Of a DNA stretch of 64,000 nucleotides, positions 35,346 through 46,127 are shown in pieces. Position 1 is the stretch's first letter. Every line of letters begins with the position of its first letter. The translations under genes were made by a program, and so were the position numbers. Under the pieces are notes generated by a model. It had not been told where the DNA came from. It did no database searches and saw only the letters and a program-made list of their open reading frames with translations. Source of the stretch: Saccharina japonica (Eukaryota > Sar > Phaeophyceae > Laminariales > Laminariaceae); assembly GCA_008828725.1 (NCBI GenBank), contig MEHQ01003945.1, positions 270,146 through 334,145 on the forward strand, read 5' to 3'.

Positions 35346-37794
35346 CCTCGTCCTATTATGAGATAATCTCCAACCTTTGGAGCAGTGGGGACGATTGATG
35401 TATGTCCCCTAGTCCTAGTGTTATTCATGTTTCCCTATGAGTCTGGTGAGGGGACACGAGAAAACCTCCTCCCGTACGACAGGAAGAATCACTCCTTGAT
35501 TGACAAACGATTGAGCGAGGTGGCAAGGGGGGGCAGCCACACGGACGATTTGCTGGCTTATCCGCTGATGCGTACCATTAACGCGCCATAAACCGCGGAG
35601 CAGTGGTACACGGGCTACCCTGGTGATCGATAAGTAGCCGTCGCTTTCCCGGACGAGGTCTTGCGATTTGTCAGCAACGTTTGTTTTCTTGGTATCTCGC
35701 TACTTTAGCTCGACGTCTCTCCGGAGAGCGAGCAGAGCGCGATATTCGTCGGGAAGTGAGAAGTACGTGCTGTTCGTCGGGAAGTGAGAAGTACGAATAT
35801 CATCCTAACGTCTGCCTCGATCTTGCCGTCGGGCATTGAAACCCCAACACCAAGCGGGCGCGTGGTACCTCATCAGGACCTGGTGGTAGGGAGTGCGCGT
35901 GGTTGCTTCCGCCCTCGGATCCTCTTCAAGAACGACCACAAGCTGGGTATAGCTATATACGGCCAATGCCAGCTCAAACATCGATCTGTCAAAGAACAGT
36001 CAATATATATTCATTGACAATTGCCTTATCGATGAGAAAGCATATCAATTTTAGTAGTTTATTGTTTTAAGAGTTGTTTTATGCTCAAAATTAACCTTCG
36101 ACCTTGAGTATATGTTTCTGGATGGAAAGTGTCGAGCCACACAAGCAAAATCGAAAGCAGCTTGGACAGGCTCGTAAATCAGAGGGTATACGGGAAATCG
36201 TATTTAGAGGCGAGGTACCTCGCCCATCTATCCCGCTTTTCTTGGATCTTCGATATCTTGAGACGGCCGTGTTTTATTTCTTTTTTTCTTGTGTCATCGA
36301 CGGCTCTCACAAATAACAATGTTAGGTTACTCTGTAATTTTTGACCGAGGAAAGTACATCTCTTAAAGGCAGTACAAAGCCCAATAGTTTCGATTTTCAT
36401 TCTCATCAAAAAGGCCATTCTCAACTAGGAAAATCGGCTGTCAACGATGTTTAGCCAACTGTAAAAACAGGTTAACCATAGTAGATTCAGCAAATGTTCG
36501 TTGTTGATCGAGTCGGTCATAGTTTATTAAGCCAGCATGTGTATCCCAACGGTGATACCAGTAAGATCGTGGTGGAGTGTCCGTGGAGAGAACACCCTAC
36601 CCCCCGCACCGCTTAGGACATCTACATCATCACGCGGTAAGTGTGAATTGCAGAAGTAGTCCCGTGTGCATGCTACTATTCAGACCAACCTTAAGGCTAC
36701 CGTGCCTGGCGACCTGTTTTACGTCACATATTGTTGTGTGTAGCGTATCGTTGTATTGTACGGCTGGTTCCAGAAAGAAACATAAGATTAAGATTCCATT
36801 CCATCTTCGCAACTTTGCACGCTGGTGTTCGAGAGTTCGAAAACGAAATGTGGCAGGCGTGTTCTGTATGGCAGCACGAGAATACGAATGAAAGGCCTTT
36901 TATATTTTCGTTTTGTTTACCTCTGTAGGTAGTTTTTTTCAATTGTTGCGGATTTTTGGGCAACTTTGACCCGGAATAGCTCATGACTATTTTTTTGTTT
37001 TAAATAATACCCTTCTTGGGGCCCTTCGTCATGTTTTGAAGAACAACCTCGCCACGTTGTGTTTCGCAACTCTAAACCACTTGGGTGCACAAGTGATTTC
37101 TCGGAAGAGTAATTTCCCCCCTAGGGTTTCCAAAAGCTCAATACATTGTTCTAGTAGTTTGGCAGGCGTTTCTTATAACAGGCTTGTACGGCTCGCAGAA
37201 AAAACGTTTCACGGACGCCTTTCGCTTGTCAACACGATGATATTCATACGTCTAGCGTCGGGTCCTTCGACAGTTTGACCGACCTATGGCCTGTACAGTA
37301 AATTGTATGGGTGTTAGTATAGACCGCTTAAATCCCTATGTAACAACACCTCCCCAAGTAATACGAATAATGTCCATATATCGCCAACTACAAACCGCAC
37401 GCCCAAACTGGCCTCACCGATGTGTTCTCCTTGTTGATGCGGTCATGTGGATAAAAATTGTGTCGAAAAAATCAACGTACTTCCTCTGTCCCATAAGTCT
37501 GTGCAGTTATGTTTTTGCGCCCCCTTACCGGCGTCCGATCTGTTGGCCGTTTGTTTGGTTGAATTCTACGGCGTTTTTTGAGTAAGAAAAACTCTTTTTT
37601 TTTTTTCAGCTGATGCTTGATTCAGGCGCCTGAACGGCGTAGAAAAATTGAGTCGGCCCAAAAACGGCCATCTTTTGCCCCTATCCAGGGCTGGATGTGT
37701 GGGGCACGACGGAAAACAAAACGAAAAAAACCAAGAATATTATCCCTAGCCCTAAACCTACCCCCCTTGTACTCAACGATCCATGCTGGCCCCC
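35346..37794. other. Unassigned sequence left of the tandem array and Harbinger element
   Basis: No gene recognised. A 23-bp word TTCGTCGGGAAGTGAGAAGTACG occurs twice, at 35745-35767 and 35773-35795. A pyrimidine tract ending in CAG at about 37590-37608 resembles a splice acceptor, but no coding frame follows that I can support. Confidence 0.4.
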
Positions 37795-38110
37795 CATACT
37801 AAAACCAGTATAATAGTGATCCCCTATACAAAAAATAAGACAGCTGGGGGTCCCACACTAAAACCAAGATACTTGGTGGACCCACACTAAAACCAAGACA
37901 CTTGCGGGGCAAACCAAACAACAGTAGGGCCTTATCCCAACCCCCACGTCTCCATGTTGAAGTCCCTTATACTAAAACCAGTACAATATTGACCCCACAC
38001 TAAAACCAAGACAGTTGGAGAACCACACTAAAACCAAGACACTTGGGGTCCCACACTAAAACCAATACACTTGGGGTTCCTACACTAAAACCAAGACACT
38101 TGGGGGTTCC
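37795..38110. repeat. Degenerate tandem repeat, about 28-29 bp unit
   Basis: Units built on CACACTAAAACCAAGACACT followed by TGGGG recur. They are best preserved at about 37993-38108 (four consecutive units) and more diverged to the left. Confidence 0.8.
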
Positions 38111-38385
38111 CAGGGGAAAACAAACGCCCTTGGGCAGCCTCACCTTGCCTGGCGGAATAGCCAGCGCAACCTCCACCGCAAGTGCAATGCGACGGCCTAC
38201 TGAAAGCTCGCCGCCCTTGGGGCAAGGTGGGGGGGTACTTGGGGGCATATCCATCGTTTGTAGTGTGTGTGGGGGAGGTTTGGGGTGGTAATCACGAAAT
38301 ATCAACATAATTCTCAAAAAATTCTCAAACAATTCTCAAAAAAGTTCCTAAAATAATTCTCAAAATGGGGTCAAAATGGGTATAT

Positions 38386-38388
38386 TTA
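38386..38388. other. Target-site duplication TTA, left
   Basis: TTA directly precedes the left terminal inverted repeat and is matched by TTA at 51979-51981. A 3-bp TTA/TAA duplication is the hallmark of the PIF/Harbinger superfamily. Confidence 0.85.
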
Positions 38389-38434
38389 GGCCATCTCTTA
38401 TGGATGGGTTCTGAAAACTGAAAATGAACGTTTT
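38389..38434 (+). repeat. Harbinger terminal inverted repeat, left
   Basis: 46 bp match the reverse complement of 51933-51978 without a mismatch. Weaker similarity (TCAAAACC-R-ATTG) continues inwards to about 38454. Confidence 0.93.
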
Positions 38435-38679
38435 CAGTTTTCAAAACCGATTGGCTCTCTTACGGGGTTGAAAGTGGGCCCATTTCCGATCAAGTTTTTC
38501 AATTATCACTTTCAAGTCGGCCTCCACTCGGAAATGGGGCCCCATTTCCGATCGAGATCACGATTGAAACTGGCGATTGGATTTGGCATCGGGACGGGTT
38601 TCCACACATCGTAGGAGGCAACACGCGTCCAAATGTATCCGGAAACAGCACACAAGACGTTTGTGCGCAGTGTCCTGCT

Positions 38680-41600
38680 GTGTCCCACTTGGCTCCCGCA
38701 CGCGCCAGACATCACCACGAGCCCATGGAATCGGATAGTGATGACGACGACTACGAGACCTTGGCCACTCTCGCAGTTGCGATCGCGTCATTCGCCAAGC
38801 AAAAGCAGAACTTAGCGAGGACGAGGACAGTCGCCTTGTGGGAGGCGGTGATGAAAGACTTGGACACGGACAGCGACGAGGAAGGCAACGGCCCCCGCGA
38901 GAAGCTGACGCGCCAAGTTTACCCTCGCCCCGACTACAATGCGTCTGCGTGGGCTCAGATGCTCCGAGACTCTGATCTCCTCAACCACGAGTCCAACGCA
39001 GCGAAAACGTTTCGCAAGCGCTTTCGCGTGCCGCATGTCTTCTTCCTGCAGTTGGTGAAAGTTGTCAAGGAGCGCAGGTGGTTCCCCGTCTCTGAGTGCG
39101 ACGCTGTCGGACGACCAAGCATCCCCGTCGAGATAAGGGTGAGAGGGAGTGACCGACTACTTATTACGTTGATCTTTGTGTTTTCACGCGTGTAGCTTGC
39201 GTGTAGTTGTAGTAAAGGGTTACCAGCACGAGCGTGGCCTTGTTGTGTTTTTTTCTCCAGATGTGTACTCATATGTCCGACAATATAAGCAGCGTTATTA
39301 TTGTAGTATATACAACAAAGTGTTCTTATAGTGTGGGACGTATTGGTATCTTATTTACAGCAGTACCTGGTACATTACGTAGTACATTCAGGCGCAAGAC
39401 GTTGACAGCAACCCGGCCGTGTTGGATTACCTATATACGTATGATATCATACGTACAGGACAGAACTTTTGCAGTCTCTATCGGTTGGGTGTCTTATGTC
39501 CACGCTGTATGAAGTACATGGCAGCCTACAGCAGTGGTGCGTTTGAAGGAGGTGCGCGTGCATTCTTTCCTCTCAATTAAACCGGGTTTTTGATACCTGG
39601 TATATACCAACTGTGATGCACCACCTTGGTGCGTGCGAGAGGACTCCAAATGCCACGCCAATGTACTGCGTTGCACAACCCTGACGATGATCGATGGTAG
39701 TCACCGCGGTTGCTCTGACCATGCCTCGACCGCTGTTGCTCCGTGGTGAACAGGTGCTAACAGCCCTCCAGGTCCTCAGCCGGGGGAGCTGCTTTGATGA
39801 CATCCGCCAATTAGCTTTGATTAGCGAGCAGAGTGCGCAGGCCGGGTTCCACAAGTTCTGCGGACACTTCGCTGCTGACCTCTACGAGGAGCATATTGGT
39901 CTACCAACTGGAGAGAACCTGAAGAAGGTGTTAGACGACTACAATCGGCTCGGGTTCACGGGGGCGGTCGGGTCGACGGATGTCACCCACATCCGCTGGA
40001 GTTGCTGCAAGCACTCCCTTGCCCTTAGTTATACAGGCAAGGAAGGGTTCCCAACGATCGCGTACCAGGCAACTGTTGATCACTCAGGCCGCGCCCTTGC
40101 CATCACCCAGGGCTTCCCCGGTGCCCACAACGACAAGACCATCATCCGACACGACCAGGCCGTCCAGACTATTCGGTACGACCCCTTGTACGCCGAGGAC
40201 ACCTTCCTCCTCAGAGCCGCGGACGGCTCGTTGGTCGAGCAGAAGGGCAACTATCTCATTGTGGACAATGGCTATTATCCGGTGAGTTTGTGGTATTAAT
40301 GGTGTACACCTGCGGCACTGGGGTAGAAGTTCGTAGCGCTGTCTGTCGCTACGTTGAAGCTTGCAGCAGCAGGTGTGCGTCGGGTATGTAAGAGTACTGC
40401 TGTTCTATCGCCTTTGTATTTCATCCTCATCACAAAGACGTCAGGTGTGCCTTCGCCCGATTGAGTGGCAGATACGGACGTATTTGATAGTAGTCTTTGG
40501 TTTTTCATCTGCCGGCATCATTTTGCGTACAGTTCTTCTTTTTGCGTCCATTGTTTGACTTGCTGTTGATGTCCCCCGCGGGCCAACAAGGTAGTGAGGG
40601 GGACGACAGGCTGGCAATGCGTGCTGAAATCTGGAATCTTGCTCACAACAGCAGACGAGCATACATAATGATCGATGGCTTGGCGTGCGTGGGCCAATAA
40701 GAAAAAGAAAACATATGATACGAGTATGGGAAGGTTATTCTTGGTAATTGGAATGTGCTGGCAGAATAAAATATAGCCTATATGCAACCTGTGTGATACG
40801 CCCGGCGCTTGTTCCACATCGTATATGTACCGTATGTAGATCATTAGGCATTTGCGAATGAGCCCGTTCCGTATGCATTGTTTTTTAGGTAAAAAAATGG
40901 CTCCCTTTTGACTCTTGTGTTTGTGACTTTATTTTTTAAGTCTTGTAGGCACTTGTACATTATTATGCAAGCGTACGAAAAGGCACGTTTTTTTTCATGT
41001 GATACGGAGCCCACTGAAGACGAGGGGCCACACCATGTTTTTAATATTAAATAATACCTTTACATAAATACAACACATCAAGGATTTCGTCGAAACTCGT
41101 CTTTGCAAGCTGTGTGTGATACCTCGATCGCGCGTGTACTTACGCGTACGGGTTTTGCATGAAATGCCCTCGTGCAGGATGTACATGCTGTATCTGAGGA
41201 GAAAAAAAACTGAGGCTGCAGAATTCAGGCAACGTGAACTATCTAAGAAAAATAAAAACTGGGTTTGCGCGTTACTTTGGACTCATCCCACGGTAGGGGC
41301 GTAGCAGAATTTTCTGAGTTCCTCACATGAGGAGCTCAATATCTCACACGAAACACGACTTCGGAGACGTTCGTTCGCGCAACCCGATCAAAACTGCCAA
41401 TGCGGTAGTCCAAAACCAAACGCACCAGTAAAATAATAATAGTATCAGGTGGTTACTCAAGTGAGGAGCTCAGCTGGTCAAAAACATTGAGCCAAAAAGT
41501 GGTACCCCTACCGTGGGATTGCTCTTTGCAGTAATAATCATACCTGGTATTTCTGTTTTATATATATATCGTATATTAAGAAACTAAGAACATCTATACG

Positions 41601-42247
41601 TAATCCTTCGTATTGTGTTCTTCACATGTGCGACATGTATCACACGTATACATGTGCCAGGTATACAGCAGTAGTTTGGGAATACGTTCAAATATGTGTC
41701 CCGTATTAAATAAAATTATTATAAATACGTCAGCTGTGAGTACAACCGATTGAATGGAAGATACTCAACTTTGCCAGCTGCGTAGAATGTTAGTTCTACG
41801 AGTATCATATATGTTATGTGTATTGTTCGTGTGGGCTTCGTATTGTAGGTTTCTCAAATGAAGCCATGCCCAATTTCGAGAGTTCATGGTCGAAAAAAGA
41901 CTCTGTAAAAATGGCGCGGAAAAAAAACTAAGGAAACAATATTATGAGTATGTATATTATTTGTAGTATATGAGTCACTGTTCTCAAGTACGGAGTCTTC
42001 TTTCAGGGTCGGAGTCTGACATCGTTATCCCTCCACACCGACGACGCCCTTTTTTTTTTGTCCATCCCGTTTAGTATCTTCGCCCTTCTTTTCTCTCTCC
42101 CTCTTTAGTCGTAACTCAAACCCAGGGTCACTAAGTAGGCCCTTCTCACCCCTCCCCGCTTCGGTACGTGCCTTGCATCTTGATCGCGACAATATTTCTC
42201 CCTCGTCGACTTGCATCGAGTGCAATACAATGACGACAGCTCCCCCC

Positions 42248-42283
<36 letters not shown>

Positions 42284-42777
42284 TTCATGTCGACCGTCCA
42301 ATTGTGTTATTTCAGTGGGGAAAACTCATGGCTCCTTTGAAATGCCCCCTCACGTCTGCCGAGGCGAAGTGGAGCAAAAAGTTGGAGAGCGTGCGGAAAG
42401 ACGTGGAGTGCTTCTTCGGCGTCCTCAAAGGTCGGTTTAGACTCCTCAAACTTCACATCCCCTACCGCTCCAAGGACGACATCGACAACATGTTCTTCTC
42501 TTGCTGCATCCTGCACAACATGCTGCATGCGATGGATGGACTGGAGAAGTTCGAGGAGGGCATGGACTGGGCGGGGGTTGATGGCGAACACGACGACTGG
42601 GTTCACGACCCTCACCTAGACGTCAGCTCGTGCGGGAGCAAGGGAGACGATTCGAAAGCCGTGGAGGAGGCAGCTCACAGGCTGTTGAAAGCGAGGCTGA
42701 TCGCCCACTACGACTATCGTGACACCGTTCTCCACGACATCGAATGGCTGGCTCGTCCGTTTCCCTCCAGTTTGTAA
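38680..42777 (+). CDS. PIF/Harbinger transposase (DDE_Tnp_4 type), three exons
   Basis: This enzyme cuts and moves the element. Exon 1 is 38680-39138 (or from the ATG at 38725), exon 2 is 39754-40281 and exon 3 is 42316-42777. Donors are GTGAGA and GTGAGT, acceptors are gaacag and ttcag, and all junctions are phase 0. The product is 482 residues (467 from the second ATG), within the family range. An acidic N-terminus is followed by the FRKRFRVPHVFFLQLV block typical of the family, then the DDE fold. Catalytic residues are D229 (GSTDVTHIRW), D280 (FPGAHNDKT) and E360 (RKDVECFFGVLKGRFR), numbering from 38680. No stop or frameshift is seen. Intron 1 is 615 bp and intron 2 is 2,034 bp. The latter holds a SINE fragment and a long poly-C tract just before exon 3. 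Confidence 0.9.
42047..42235 (-). mobile_element. SINE-like fragment in transposase intron 2
   Basis: This matches the body of the element at 2575-2902 in the same orientation, including GGGTCAC-x-AAGTAGGC and the CTCGTCGA region. The tRNA-like head is missing, which is a 5' truncation as expected for LINE-mobilised SINEs. Confidence 0.5.
42241..42283 (+). repeat. Poly-C tract in transposase intron 2
   Basis: About 43 bases, almost all C, end 32 bp before the exon 3 acceptor. It produces a proline run if exon 3 is wrongly extended upstream. Confidence 0.95.
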
Positions 42778-43540
42778 GCGTTTTATTCTGCTGCTACCGC
42801 TGGTGTTCGCGGGTGTTTACGGTTGGTAGTATTCATATTCCGAAAGGAGTATGCCTATTATTCGACTTCTGCTGCCGCCCTCAGTCCACTACACCGGAGG
42901 GCGGAGGCTGCTAACGTAAAACGTCGTGTAGAACTTTGTTGGCTTGACGTTGTTTTAGTATACGTTTATTAAGTCGTACGTACGCTTCGCTGGCGTAATC
43001 TCTCGCAACTGGTCCTGTAACGAAACGGTTGGGGCTGGTCGTCTTGTTGTGCGTATTGGACGACGCCGCGTATTTCGCGTTTGAGGGCCCACGGTAGTAA
43101 TTTTCGTGCTTTCAATCGATTGTCGTTTGTAAAGCGTGACGGGTATGGAGGAGAAACGTGGAGTCGTATATAGAAGCGACCTGTCGAAACGGGGCTTACT
43201 GTGGTGTATTCTCTGCTCTTTATTTGTCGTGGTATATTTCCGATCAAATTGATGGTCCTTTCGTCCTCTGCCGTTCAGTGATTCTGTGTCACTCTCTTCT
43301 TTCGTTGCACTTGCTTTATTGGGGATATTTTTGCTTTTCCTGTTGTGTACCGGTAGTTGTCAGACCCTTGTCTCCGCCCTCTGTTTTATTGCGTTTGTGT
43401 GCATTTGTCGCCCGTGCCCTCCAGCTGGACATGCCATACTCGTAGGAGCTCTCGTTTTATTCCATAGTAGGCCTCTGAGGTTTTTTTTTGTCTGTTAGTC
43501 ATCCTGTCTACGAGTACTGTATTACGGGGGATCATATTCA

Positions 43541-43619
43541 TAGTAAATAGGACCAAATATTGCCAGCAACACTAGGTAAACATATAGGTTTTTGCGTGTA
43601 CCGTTGGTCCTATTAACTG
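43541..43619. mobile_element. Tiny MITE-like element, copy 1
   Basis: TAGTAAATAGGACC at the left and its near-complement GGTCCTATTAACT at the right bracket 79 bp, with GTCCCCC-type words outside. A second copy lies at 51040-51118. Confidence 0.55.
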
Positions 43620-44406
43620 AGGTCCCCCATAACAGAAACAGTAGTTTCGTGTGGTCGTTTTGTTGGCCCACCAGTCGGACATACACGTATAAATATACGA
43701 CTACGAGTGCAACCGGTAGTTTTATATATCATCAAACAGCAACAACCTTGTCCCTTCGGAACTCGGCTTTTTTGTTCGTTTGTGATGCAAGATAGTATTG
43801 TCTTCGTACGAATTATTTCTTTATGTCGTCTTCATTTTGAGCTGTGCGCATCGTGGTCCGATCCCGCGTATTAAACGCCATCGTTTTGTTTCTTCGGGCG
43901 TGGAAGCTTCCTTTTGTTATCGTGGAGGGTGTACAGTAATTAGTGTGCGGAGTCTTGTAGCTGCCGCTGGCCTGGTCTCGTATTTACTTTTCAAGATTGT
44001 ATACTTCGTGTGTACTACGTGTATTAGCCGTGTAGCTCGCCATCAAGCAAGCGTGCGCCGGAAGGCACGTGGTATCGGTAAGGGTCCTTAAAAGCGAACT
44101 GCGGAGTAATACGAGTGGTGTATGTAATGATTGTGTTCTTTTTTTTTCTCGCCTCTCCGACTACAAAGCGGGATCTCTCGCCTAAGAAGCTACCTATTTG
44201 TTATAAAGGTGATGAACAAGGCATTACCTTCCCATGAATTTTCAGAACGGGAAACCGTCGTACCAAAATACGCCCAAAGCAGTACTTAATCTCCGCAAGG
44301 ACGAGAGTATGGAGAAAGTCAGAATGTTTGACAGACGAATATGAGCGTGGGAGTGGTTGCCATGCATTTGGCACGTGTGGAACACTCCATCCCCAACACT
44401 GCTGTA

Positions 44407-44594
44407 TGCAATGCTGTTTTGATACTGCTCGATTTTGTCACTGAATTATGAGTTCCAAGTCACGCAGGGACGTCTGGGAAAACTGTTAATGATTGTCTGT
44501 TGCAATGCTTTTTTTATACTTCTCGATTTTGTTACTGAATTATGTGTTCCTCGTCACGCAGGGACGTCTGGGAAAACTGTTAATGATTGTCTGC
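44407..44594 (+). repeat. 94-bp tandem duplication
   Basis: Two adjacent units (44407-44500 and 44501-44594) share CACGCAGGGACGTCTGGGAA and the flanking text, with about ten differences. Confidence 0.85.
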
Positions 44595-44819
44595 TGCAGA
44601 CTATGCCCTACCGCGCGGTACAAGTACGTAGCTAGACCTGGTACGCCGAAACAAGAACGGAAAGAGACCGCAGCGGTATACTACGCGCTCGAAAAGTTTA
44701 GTAACCAACAATACTAGCCCGAGTGCAAGGTGCCGTCCTCACAACCTTCATCGACAGACTACGACTATCTACTTTTTTTCCAAGCATAAGCACCTTTGCC
44801 GCGAAACCCCCAACCACCA

Positions 44820-45790
44820 CACGGCGGCAGTAGCACACTCTTTGACGCCGTTCCCAAAACGAAACATATCCTAAAAACCTTTTGAGGGTCCTCTCAAACC
44901 AAACGAATCGTACTCTCGCAAGCCGTGAAACTAATAAAGAGAGCCGGCAGCATCTGCACCATATTAAACCGGCCGCAGTGTAGCGACGGCTTATAAATTG
45001 TGTCCGTAAGCGTCCCGCGGCAGCAGAAGAACCCTTGAATAATAAAACGCGGCAGCAGCGGAAACACCACCTTTACGAATTACGTACATACAACGAAGTG
45101 CGTGACCTGTAAAAAATGAAATGGGGGCAGCAGCAACCCACAAAACAAAACGGCGGTAACTGCATCACGAAGCGTACTCGCGCCCCCCCTAACAAAAAAA
45201 TGGTGGCAGCAGCAAGCCGCACGAAAGAGAACGAAGTTACTCGTGTCTGCGCATAAGCAACGTCCTGCCACGACAAACTAGGCGGACTAGCGCTCGCCCA
45301 AATGAAAACAAAAGCGGCAGCAGCAGCCCCCAACAAATGTTACACGGTTGTTGGCGGGATCTTACGTATGCCATGCAAAACAAAAACACACCAGAAGGTG
45401 CGAACGCATTTGGGAAATAACTGCGACAGCAACATCAACACATAAAGCGGCAGCATATACGTTACATACGCCCTCCCACCTAAAAAAAAAAGCCCGCCAA
45501 GACGAAGACATTAAATACGCGGCAGTAGCAACCCCGCCCCAGTTAAATATGACTGTAGCAGTACCAGCATCAGCTGGATACACATGCTAACAACGATGAA
45601 ACGAGTCCTAAAGAACAACAAAATGGGCAGGATCACCCCCCCAAAAAGCACGACGGCAGATGCACCCCCCCCCCGCGACCAAAACTAATCATGACAAAAA
45701 ACCAACGGCCGTGACCACCCTACAAAGACCGCCTTCTCCAAAACAAAAAACACGACCTGAAAAAAAAACAACAGCAGCGGTAGTATATGT
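44820..45790 (+). repeat. Dispersed GCGGCAGCAGCA motif region
   Basis: The motif CGGCAGCAGC or a close variant occurs about twelve times (for example 44823, 45021, 45051, 45125, 45203, 45315, 45522), usually after an A-rich AAACAAAA-like run. Spacing is irregular, about 30-130 bp. Confidence 0.6.
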
Positions 45791-46127
45791 TCATATATAG
45801 CAGCACACTTCGGTAAGTACAACAATACACAAAAAAAAAATCGGGCCAGCTACAACGCTACACCTTGTACGTTTTATGCCCCGCAGGCACACGGAGAACG
45901 GACTCGTGCACAAGAGTGATTGTTGTGCATCTGTTCCATATTTCACGGCTCGCCAAAAACACTGCCTCGCGCGCGCTCCTTCACTGGCGAGAATCAGGAA
46001 TAACGTCATGGGATAATTCATAAAACGCGCACCGGATACAATGCCGCGACGCCCCCCCCCCCCCCTACGCATTGCACGTGCGCTCCTCAAGTCGCGCGCA
46101 GAGGACAACGGATGGCCGGTATGGATC

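Larger units (their letters stand above)
42778..46127. other. Intergenic part of the Harbinger element between the convergent genes
   Basis: This lies between the transposase stop and the accessory-gene stop. It contains a MITE-like inverted repeat (43541-43619), a 94-bp tandem duplication (44407-44594), a stretch with a recurring GCGGCAGCAGCA motif (44820-45790) and C-runs near 45661 and 46055. No further gene is supported. Confidence 0.6.

Noticed and set aside
42211..42315. Upstream extension of transposase exon 3 with a proline run
   Set aside because: The proline run comes from the intronic poly-C tract. The ttcag acceptor at 42311-42315 restores the family sequence exactly.
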